This document shows, in pieces, positions 58,697-64,000 of a stretch of 64,000 nucleotides of DNA (position 1 is the stretch's first letter; each line of letters opens with the position of its first letter). The stretch is from contig NZ_CP139779.1 in NCBI RefSeq assembly GCF_034421375.1, positions 3,038,001-3,102,000 of the forward strand, written 5' to 3'. The position numbers were made by a program, and so were the translations under genes. Under the pieces are notes generated by a model that was not told where the DNA came from, did no database searches, and saw only the letters and a list, made by a program, of their open reading frames with translations. The stretch is from Microbacterium invictum (lineage in GTDB: Bacteria; Actinomycetota; Actinomycetes; Actinomycetales; Microbacteriaceae).

Positions 58697-58728
58697 AGGA
58701 GGGGCCGGAGCGAACTCCGACCCCTCCT
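58697..58728 (-). terminator. Hairpin between rplO and secY
   Basis: Arms of 14 bp with one mismatch (58697-58710 and 58715-58728) and the tetraloop CGAA. It lies in the 101-bp gap between rplO and secY on the minus strand and may reduce secY expression relative to ribosomal proteins. Confidence 0.6.
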
Positions 58729-58735
58729 GCAGGCC

Positions 58736-59332
58736 TTACTGGGCGGTGCCCGCCGACTCGCCGGCCGAGACCGAGCCGCCTGCGGCGACGATCTTCTGCT
58801 CGGCGGAGCCCGACACCTTGTCGACCGAGACGTTGAGCGCGACCGAGATGTCGCCGGTGCCGAGCACCTTGACCTTCTCGTTCTTGCGCACCGCGCCCTT
58901 GGCGACGAGGTCGCCGATGGTCACGTCGCCGCCCTGCGGGTAGAGCTCGGCGAGCTTGTCGAGGTTGACCACCTGGTACTCGACGCGGAACGGGTTCTTG
59001 AACCCGCGCAGCTTCGGCGTACGCATGTGGAGGGGCATCTGCCCGCCCTCGAAGCCGACCTTGACCTGGTACCGGGCCTTGGTTCCCTTGGTACCGCGAC
59101 CGGCCGTCTTACCCTTCGAACCCTCACCACGACCCACGCGGGTCTTCGCGGTGTGAGCGCCGGGGACCGGGCGGAGGTGGTGCACCTTGAGCACGCCCGG
59201 GCGCGAAGCCGGGGCATCCTTCTTGGGTGCGCTCTTCGCGGCGGTCTCCTTCTTCGGCGCAGCCTTGCGCGCCGTGGTCTTCTTCGGCGCGGACTCGACG
59301 GCCTCGACCGTCTCTTCCTTCTTCTCCGCCAT
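58736..59332 (-). CDS. rplO: 50S ribosomal protein L15 with Ala/Lys-rich N-terminal extension
   Basis: A 198-residue protein. The L15 core starts near residue 46 ([37 protein letters not shown]). Before it is an extension rich in Lys, Ala and Glu ([20 protein letters not shown]). Usual L15 is about 145-150 residues. The ATG overlaps the rpmD stop by one base (TGATG). The extension's role is not known. Confidence 0.94.
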   Translation of the reverse strand: MAEKKEETVEAVESAPKKTTARKAAPKKETAAKSAPKKDAPASRPGVLKVHHLRPVPGAHTAKTRVGRGEGSKGKTAGRGTKGTKARYQVKVGFEGGQMPLHMRTPKLRGFKNPFRVEYQVVNLDKLAELYPQGGDVTIGDLVAKGAVRKNEKVKVLGTGDISVALNVSVDKVSGSAEQKIVAAGGSVSAGESAGTAQ

Positions 59333-59517
59333 CAGTCGATCTCCTCAACCTTCACGAGGTGGGCGACGGTGCGCACGTACCCGCGGGTCTGGGCGTCATC
59401 GGGACGGACGACGGTGTCGCCGATCCGCTTGAGACCCAGGCTCCGGAGGGTGTCGCGCTGATTCTGCTTCTCGCTCACCTTGGACTTGATCTGCGTCACC
59501 TTCAGACGCGCGGCCAT
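59332..59517 (-). CDS. rpmD: 50S ribosomal protein L30
   Basis: A 61-residue protein, [20 protein letters not shown] to LVKVEEID, of normal size. It is coupled to rpsE upstream and rplO downstream by TGATG overlaps at both ends. Confidence 0.96.
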   Translation of the reverse strand: MAARLKVTQIKSKVSEKQNQRDTLRSLGLKRIGDTVVRPDDAQTRGYVRTVAHLVKVEEID

Positions 59518-60209
59518 CAGGCACCTACCTTCGCTGCAGCCGCGGCCTCGGCCTCGGCGCGGACCAGACGCGCGGGAGCGACCTGGTCGAAGTCCAGTCC
59601 ACGACGCGCGGCGACGTGACGGGGCTCCTCCAGCTGCTTCAGCGCCGCGACGGTCGCGTGAACGATGTTGATCGTGTTCGACGACCCCAGCGACTTCGAC
59701 AGCACATCGTGGATTCCCGCGCACTCGAGGACGGCACGCACCGGGCCGCCCGCGATCACGCCGGTACCGCCGGCGGCGGGGCGCAGCAGCACCACACCGG
59801 CAGCGGCCTCACCCTGGACGGGGTGCGGGATGGTCGAGCCGACGCGAGGCACGCGGAAGAAGTTCCGCTTGGCCTCTTCGACGCCCTTCGAGATCGCCAG
59901 CGGCACCTCGCGGGCCTTGCCGTAGCCGACACCCACGAGCCCGTTGCCGTCGCCGACGACGACGAGCGCCGTGAAGCTGAAGCGGCGACCACCCTTGACG
60001 ACCTTCGACACGCGGTTGATCGTCACGACGCGCTCGAGGAACTGGCTCTCGCTGCGGTCGCGCGACCCGCGGTCGCGGTTGGGGTTGCGCTCACGTCCAC
60101 CGCGGCGCGGCTCGCGCTCACGCTCGGCAGGAGCGGTAGCGGTGGCGGCCTCGGCCGGAGCCTCGGCAGCGGCCTCTGCGGTCACGTTGTTCTCCTTGTT
60201 GTCACTCAC
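59517..60209 (-). CDS. rpsE: 30S ribosomal protein S5 with N- and C-terminal extensions
   Basis: A 230-residue protein. The S5 core runs from about residue 57 ([40 protein letters not shown]) to near 215. Before it is a Glu/Ala then Arg-rich, low-complexity segment ([20 protein letters not shown]). The C-terminus is Ala-rich. GTG start, overlapping the rplR stop (GTGA). Usual bacterial S5 is about 165-170 residues. Confidence 0.94.
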   Translation of the reverse strand: MSDNKENNVTAEAAAEAPAEAATATAPAEREREPRRGGRERNPNRDRGSRDRSESQFLERVVTINRVSKVVKGGRRFSFTALVVVGDGNGLVGVGYGKAREVPLAISKGVEEAKRNFFRVPRVGSTIPHPVQGEAAAGVVLLRPAAGGTGVIAGGPVRAVLECAGIHDVLSKSLGSSNTINIVHATVAALKQLEEPRHVAARRGLDFDQVAPARLVRAEAEAAAAAKVGA

Positions 60210-60565
60210 AGGTTGAGCCCCCCTTCGCGGGCGCCGTCGGCGATGGCCGCGACACGACCTGCGTATCGGTTGCCGCCGCGGTCGAACACCACGTCGGAGA
60301 CGCCGGCGGCCTTCGCGCGCTCAGCGACCAGCTCGCCGACCTTGCGGGCCTTGGCGGTCTTGTCGCCGTCGAATCCGCGCAGGTCGGTTTCAAGCGTCGA
60401 TGCGGATGCCACGGTGTGGCCCTTGCTGTCGTCGACGACCTGGACGAACACGTGACGTGCCGAACGGGTGACGACCAGGCGGGGACGCTCGGAGGAGCCG
60501 ACGACCTTCTTGCGAAGGCGGGCGTGACGGCGCGATCGCGCGTCGGACTTCGTCTTCACAGCCAT
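60206..60565 (-). CDS. rplR: 50S ribosomal protein L18
   Basis: A 119-residue L18: [34 protein letters not shown] and the C-terminal [26 protein letters not shown]. Normal length. It binds 5S rRNA. It is coupled to rpsE by a 4-bp overlap and follows rplF by 2 bp. Confidence 0.97.
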   Translation of the reverse strand: MAVKTKSDARSRRHARLRKKVVGSSERPRLVVTRSARHVFVQVVDDSKGHTVASASTLETDLRGFDGDKTAKARKVGELVAERAKAAGVSDVVFDRGGNRYAGRVAAIADGAREGGLNL

Positions 60566-60567
60566 GG

Positions 60568-61104
60568 TTACTTACCAGCCTTTCCGGCCTTGCGCCGGAC
60601 GACCTCGCCGGCGTAGCGCACACCCTTGCCCTTGTACGGCTCGGGCTTGCGGATCTTGCGGATGTTCGCAGCCACCTCGCCGACGGCCTGCTTGTCGATG
60701 CCGCTCACGGTGACCTTGTTGTTGCCCTCGACCGTGAGCGTGATGCCCGCGGGGGGCTCGACGAGCACCGGGTGCGAGAAGCCGAGCGCGAACTCGATCG
60801 AGCTGCCCTTCTGCGCGACGCGGTAGCCGGTGCCGACGACCTCGAGGCCCTTGGTGTAGCCCTGGGTGACGCCGATGATGTTGTTGTTGATGAGCGTGCG
60901 GGTCAGGCCGTGGAGCGACCGAGACTCGCGCTCGTCGTCGGGACGGGTGACGATCACCTGGTTGTCCTCGACCTTGACTTCGATGGGGCGGGCCACGGTG
61001 AGCGCAAGCTCGCCCTTGGGGCCCTTGACCGCGACATCCTGCCCGGTCACCGTGATGGTGACGCCGGAGGGGATGTCGATCGGCAGACGTCCGATACGCG
61101 ACAT
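60568..61104 (-). CDS. rplF: 50S ribosomal protein L6
   Basis: A 178-residue L6: [21 protein letters not shown] and the C-terminal [25 protein letters not shown]. Normal length. It lies 6 bp after rpsH. Confidence 0.97.
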   Translation of the reverse strand: MSRIGRLPIDIPSGVTITVTGQDVAVKGPKGELALTVARPIEVKVEDNQVIVTRPDDERESRSLHGLTRTLINNNIIGVTQGYTKGLEVVGTGYRVAQKGSSIEFALGFSHPVLVEPPAGITLTVEGNNKVTVSGIDKQAVGEVAANIRKIRKPEPYKGKGVRYAGEVVRRKAGKAGK

Positions 61105-61110
61105 GTCAGA

Positions 61111-61509
61111 TCACCACACGTAGGCGAGGACTTCCCCACCCACGCCCTTCTGCTCGGCCTGCCGGTCGGTGAGAAGACCGGAGGAGGTGGACAGGATGGC
61201 AACGCCGAGGCCGCCGAGGACCGTGGGGATCTCAGAGGACTTCGCGTAGACGCGCAGTCCCGGCTTCGACACGCGCTTGATGCCGGCGATGGACCGCTCG
61301 CGGTTCGGGCCGTACTTCAGCGTCAGGGTGAGCGTCTGGCCGACACGGGCCTCCTCGACGGCCCAGTCGGAGATGTAGCCCTCCTGCTTGAGGATGTCGG
61401 CGATGTGGGTCTTGAGCTTCGAGCTCGGCAGCGACACGGAGTCGTGGTGCGCCGAGTTCGCGTTGCGCAGACGGGTCAGCATGTCAGCGACCGGGTCTGT
61501 CATCGTCAT
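61111..61509 (-). CDS. rpsH: 30S ribosomal protein S8
   Basis: A 132-residue S8: [29 protein letters not shown] and the C-terminal [33 protein letters not shown]. Two nearby ATGs (61509 and 61503) are possible; the first is used. The 69 bp between rplE and rpsH hold no rpsN gene, which many bacteria have at this place. Confidence 0.96.
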   Translation of the reverse strand: MTMTDPVADMLTRLRNANSAHHDSVSLPSSKLKTHIADILKQEGYISDWAVEEARVGQTLTLTLKYGPNRERSIAGIKRVSKPGLRVYAKSSEIPTVLGGLGVAILSTSSGLLTDRQAEQKGVGGEVLAYVW

Positions 61510-61578
61510 TTCTTAGCTTCTTTCGTTCATGAGGTATCGGCAGCCGTTACACGACTGACGACCTTCCATGGTCAGGTG

Positions 61579-62169
61579 TTACTGCTGTGCACCCTCGGTG
61601 CGGAAGGGGAAGCCGAGGTGTCGCAGGAGCGCGCGGCCCTCGTCATCCGTCTTCGCCGACGTCACGATCGTGATGTCGAACCCGCGGACGCGGTCGATCT
61701 TGTCCTGGTTGATCTCGTGGAAGACCGACTGCTCCTGCAGACCGAAGGTGTAGTTGCCGTTGCCGTCGAACTGCTTTCCCGACAGGCCGCGGAAGTCGCG
61801 GATGCGGGGCAGCGCCAGGTTGACCAGACGGTCCAGGAACTCCCACGCGCGGTCACCGCGGAGGGTGACGTGCGCGCCGATGGCCTGGCCCTCGCGCAGC
61901 TTGAACTGCGCGATGGACTTGCGGGCCTTGGTCACGACCGGCTTCTGGCCGGTGATCTTGGTGAGGTCGTCGACCGCACCATCGATCACCTTGCTGTCGC
62001 GAGCGGCCTCGCCGACACCGGTGTTGACCACGACCTTCACCAGACCCGGGATCTGCATGACGTTGGCGTAGCCGAACTCGTCCTGCAGCTTCTTCTGGAT
62101 CTCGGACTTGTACTTCTGCTTCAGGCGGGGCTGGATTTTGCCAGCCTCGACGGCAGTTGCGCTGCTCAT
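61579..62169 (-). CDS. rplE: 50S ribosomal protein L5
   Basis: A 196-residue L5: [47 protein letters not shown] and a C-terminus with [33 protein letters not shown]. Slightly longer than the usual 180 because of the N-terminus. It binds 5S rRNA. It follows rplX by 2 bp. Confidence 0.97.
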   Translation of the reverse strand: MSSATAVEAGKIQPRLKQKYKSEIQKKLQDEFGYANVMQIPGLVKVVVNTGVGEAARDSKVIDGAVDDLTKITGQKPVVTKARKSIAQFKLREGQAIGAHVTLRGDRAWEFLDRLVNLALPRIRDFRGLSGKQFDGNGNYTFGLQEQSVFHEINQDKIDRVRGFDITIVTSAKTDDEGRALLRHLGFPFRTEGAQQ

Positions 62170-62171
62170 AT

Positions 62172-62531
62172 TCAGAGGTCCTTGCCTGACTTCTTCGCGT
62201 AGCGGACGCGCACGGTGCGCTTCACGCCGTCCTTGGCCTGCTCCTCGACGCGGTGACCGACACGGGTCGGCTTCTTCGTCTGGGGGTCTACCAGGGAGAC
62301 GTTGGAGATGTGGATCGGGGCTTCCATCGTTTCGATGCCGCCCGTCTTGGTGCCGCGCTGGGACTGACCCACGCGGTTGTGCTTGGTGACGAAGTTCACG
62401 CCCTCGACGATCACGCGGTTCTGCTCGGGAAGGACCTCGAGGACCTTGCCCTGCTTACCGCGGTCTCCGCCGCGCTCGGGCTTGGCGCCCGAGATGACCT
62501 GAACCAGGTCGCCCTTCTTGATCTTCGCCAT
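62172..62531 (-). CDS. rplX: 50S ribosomal protein L24
   Basis: A 119-residue L24: [46 protein letters not shown], with the KOW motif at the start. Length normal for actinobacteria. It follows rplN by 2 bp. Confidence 0.97.
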   Translation of the reverse strand: MAKIKKGDLVQVISGAKPERGGDRGKQGKVLEVLPEQNRVIVEGVNFVTKHNRVGQSQRGTKTGGIETMEAPIHISNVSLVDPQTKKPTRVGHRVEEQAKDGVKRTVRVRYAKKSGKDL

Positions 62532-62533
62532 GA

Positions 62534-62902
62534 TCAGATGACCTCCGGGGCGAGCGAGACGATCTTCATGAACCGCTTGTCGCGCAGTTCACGGCCGACC
62601 GGCCCGAAGATGCGGGTGCCGCGGGGCTCCCCGTCGCTCTTCAGGATGACGGCGGCGTTCTCGTCGAACTTGATGTATGAGCCGTCGGCACGTCGGGTCT
62701 GCTTGACCGTTCGGACGACGACCGCCTTGACGACGTCGCCCTTCTTGACGTTGCCGCCGGGGATGGCGTCCTTGACGGTGGCGACGATGACGTCGCCGAG
62801 GCCCGCGTAGCGGCGGTTGGAGCCGCCGAGCACGCGGATGGTGAGCAGCTCCTTGGCGCCGGTGTTGTCGGCGACCTTCAGCCGGGATTCGTTCTGGATC
62901 AC
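62534..62902 (-). CDS. rplN: 50S ribosomal protein L14
   Basis: A 122-residue L14: [20 protein letters not shown] and the C-terminal [26 protein letters not shown]. Normal length. The ATG overlaps the rpsQ stop (ATGA), so it is coupled to rpsQ. Confidence 0.97.
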   Translation of the reverse strand: MIQNESRLKVADNTGAKELLTIRVLGGSNRRYAGLGDVIVATVKDAIPGGNVKKGDVVKAVVVRTVKQTRRADGSYIKFDENAAVILKSDGEPRGTRIFGPVGRELRDKRFMKIVSLAPEVI

Positions 62903-63234
62903 TTGGCCTTCTCCACGATCTCGACCAGACGCCAGCGCTTGGTCGCGCTCAGCGGGCGGGTCTCGTTGATGACGACCAGGTCGCCGATGCCGGCGGTGTT
63001 GCCCTCATCGTGCGCCTTCACCTTGGAGGTGCGGCGGATGACCTTGCCGTACAGCGGGTGCTTCACGCGGTCCTCGACCTCGACGACGATGGTCTTGTCC
63101 ATCTTGTCGCTGACGACGTAGCCGCGGCGGGCCTTGCGGTACCCGCGGGCATCGGCGTCGCGCACATCGTGCTCGGCGCTCTCGTGGCCCTTGACCTGCT
63201 CCGTGGCGGCGTCGGCCTTCTTGGTGGTGGCCAT
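62899..63234 (-). CDS. rpsQ: 30S ribosomal protein S17 with N-terminal extension
   Basis: A 111-residue protein. The S17 core starts near residue 34 ([43 protein letters not shown]). About 25-30 residues before it are extra and polar. The ATG at 63234 is chosen over a GTG at 63237 because of the spacing to GAGGGGG. It overlaps the rpmC stop. Confidence 0.95.
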   Translation of the reverse strand: MATTKKADAATEQVKGHESAEHDVRDADARGYRKARRGYVVSDKMDKTIVVEVEDRVKHPLYGKVIRRTSKVKAHDEGNTAGIGDLVVINETRPLSATKRWRLVEIVEKAK

Positions 63235-63551
63235 CACTCAGCCCCCTCTTCCTTCGCGACCGAGTCAGCGGCATCCGCCTTCTTGGCCTTCGTCTTCTTC
63301 GTCTTCGTCGCGGTCTCGACGGGCGCGGGCGTGGCACGGATGCCGAGCTCGCGCTCACGGATCACGGTGTAGAGCCGCGCGATGTCGCGCTTGACGGCGC
63401 GGATGCGGCCGTGGCTCTCGAGCTGGCCGGTGGCCGACTGGAAGCGCAGGTTGAACAGCTCCTCCTTGGCCTTGCGCAGCTCCTCGACCAGGCGCTGGTC
63501 TTCGAACGTGTCGAGCTCGCTCGGTGCGAGCGTCTTGGTGCCGATCGCCAT
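63234..63551 (-). CDS. rpmC: 50S ribosomal protein L29 with C-terminal extension
   Basis: A 105-residue protein. The L29 core is residues about 8-72 ([58 protein letters not shown]). The last 33 are Lys/Ala/Thr-rich ([16 protein letters not shown]). Usual L29 is 60-75 residues. It overlaps rplP and rpsQ by one base each. Confidence 0.95.
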   Translation of the reverse strand: MAIGTKTLAPSELDTFEDQRLVEELRKAKEELFNLRFQSATGQLESHGRIRAVKRDIARLYTVIRERELGIRATPAPVETATKTKKTKAKKADAADSVAKEEGAE

Positions 63552-63970
63552 TACGCGTCGCCCTCCTCGCGCTTGATGATGCGTGCCTTCAGGGGCAGCT
63601 TGTGGATGGCACGGGTCAGCGCCTCACGAGCGAGCTGCTCGTTGACGCCCGAGACCTCGAAGAGGACCCGGCCCGGCTTGACGTTGGCGACCCACCACTC
63701 GGGGGAACCCTTACCGGAACCCATGCGGGTCTCGGCGGGCTTCTTGGTGAGCGGTCGGTCGGGGTAGATGTTGATCCACACCTTGCCGCCACGCTTGATG
63801 TGACGGGTCATCGCGATACGAGCGGACTCGATCTGACGGTTCGTCACGTACGCGGGGGTGAGGGCCTGGATGCCGAACTCGCCGAAGGAGACCTTCGTGC
63901 CGCCGGTGGCCTGGCCCGAGCGACCCGGGTGGTGCTGCTTGCGGTACTTGACCTTGCGGGGAATGAGCAT
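63551..63970 (-). CDS. rplP: 50S ribosomal protein L16
   Basis: A 139-residue L16: [20 protein letters not shown] and the conserved [26 protein letters not shown]. Normal length. It lies in the A-site region and next to the exit of aminoacyl-tRNA. Its ATG overlaps the rpsC stop by two bases (TAATG). Confidence 0.97.
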   Translation of the reverse strand: MLIPRKVKYRKQHHPGRSGQATGGTKVSFGEFGIQALTPAYVTNRQIESARIAMTRHIKRGGKVWINIYPDRPLTKKPAETRMGSGKGSPEWWVANVKPGRVLFEVSGVNEQLAREALTRAIHKLPLKARIIKREEGDA

Positions 63971-64000
63971 TACGCCGACGCTCCTTCTGCGACGGGGGCC
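63970..64000 (-). CDS. rpsC: 30S ribosomal protein S3, last nine codons (cut by window edge)
   Basis: The frame ending at TAA (63970-63972) encodes APVAEGASA at its C-terminus. It is identified as rpsC only by its place directly before rplP, which is standard in the S10 operon, and by the Ala/Glu-rich tail typical for actinobacterial S3. The rest lies outside the window. Confidence 0.7.
   Translation of the reverse strand, partial: APVAEGASA

Noticed and set aside
1..64000. rRNA, tRNA genes, insertion sequences, phage or att sites
   Set aside because: No transposase, integrase, tRNA-like cloverleaf or rRNA segment was recognised by reading; a covariance-model search would be needed to exclude small RNAs.

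Overview
The window is high-GC DNA from an actinobacterium, most likely a member of the Microbacteriaceae such as Microbacterium. The grounds are the strong G/C third-position bias, frequent GTG starts, long spurious open frames on the opposite strand, the actinobacterial order of the ribosomal operons, and actinobacterial families such as DUF4012, GH6 and an ECF sigma factor with a ZAS-like partner. The genus is an inference; no 16S rRNA gene, tRNA or CRISPR array was seen.

Layout. (1) 1-14.4 kb: the 5' end of a SufS-like cysteine desulfurase, then a catabolic island. It has an XRE-cupin regulator, a ketopantoate-reductase-like enzyme, a ribose-type ABC importer with a fused ATPase-permease plus a second permease and a lipoprotein binding protein, a PRISE-type reductase, three zinc-type MDR dehydrogenases, an M24 hydrolase with an altered metal site, an SDR and a VOC protein. 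A motif ending ACTGAAC sits in front of four of its transcription units. (2) 14.5-17.5 kb: a MarR regulator divergent from an MFS exporter and an epoxide-hydrolase-like enzyme, with a readable promoter and operator. (3) 17.6-19.7 kb: the transsulfuration pair cystathionine beta-synthase (without CBS domains) and cystathionine gamma-synthase. (4) 19.8-30.5 kb: a second sugar or polyol catabolic island, with a complete ABC importer, an SDR, an MDR dehydrogenase, a TIM-barrel isomerase/epimerase, a split transketolase, an aldehyde dehydrogenase and a MarR regulator, but no kinase.

(5) 30.5-34.9 kb: an envelope-stress locus. Two CsbD proteins lie next to a five-gene, overlap-coupled Asp23/Gls24-type operon. 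Divergent from it are an ECF sigma factor, a protein joining a ZAS-like anti-sigma finger to an Asp23 domain, and a small Asp23-like protein. (6) 34.9-36.7 kb: small housekeeping or unknown genes and a VanZ-like protein. (7) 36.8-47.6 kb: a surface-polysaccharide and signalling region with a DUF4012 protein, a secreted anchored protein, a GH6 glucanase, a response regulator, a processive GT2 synthase, two divergent related lipoproteins, a membrane protein with a degenerate GGDEF domain, and a histidine kinase. (8) 47.6-51.4 kb: an EEP-family enzyme, truA and an acyltransferase-3/SGNH protein, followed by an extragenic hairpin repeat.

(9) 51.7-64.0 kb: ribosomal protein operons on the minus strand. 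In transcription order they are rpsC (3' end), rplP, rpmC, rpsQ, rplN, rplX, rplE, rpsH, rplF, rplR, rpsE, rpmD, rplO, secY, adk, map and a DsbA-like gene; then, from its own promoter, infA, rpmJ, rpsM, rpsK, rpoA and rplQ. rpsN and rpsD are absent from their common places. The most novel-looking pieces are the sigma/ZAS-Asp23 locus, the two uncharacterised catabolic islands with their operators, and the GH6-GT2 polysaccharide locus.
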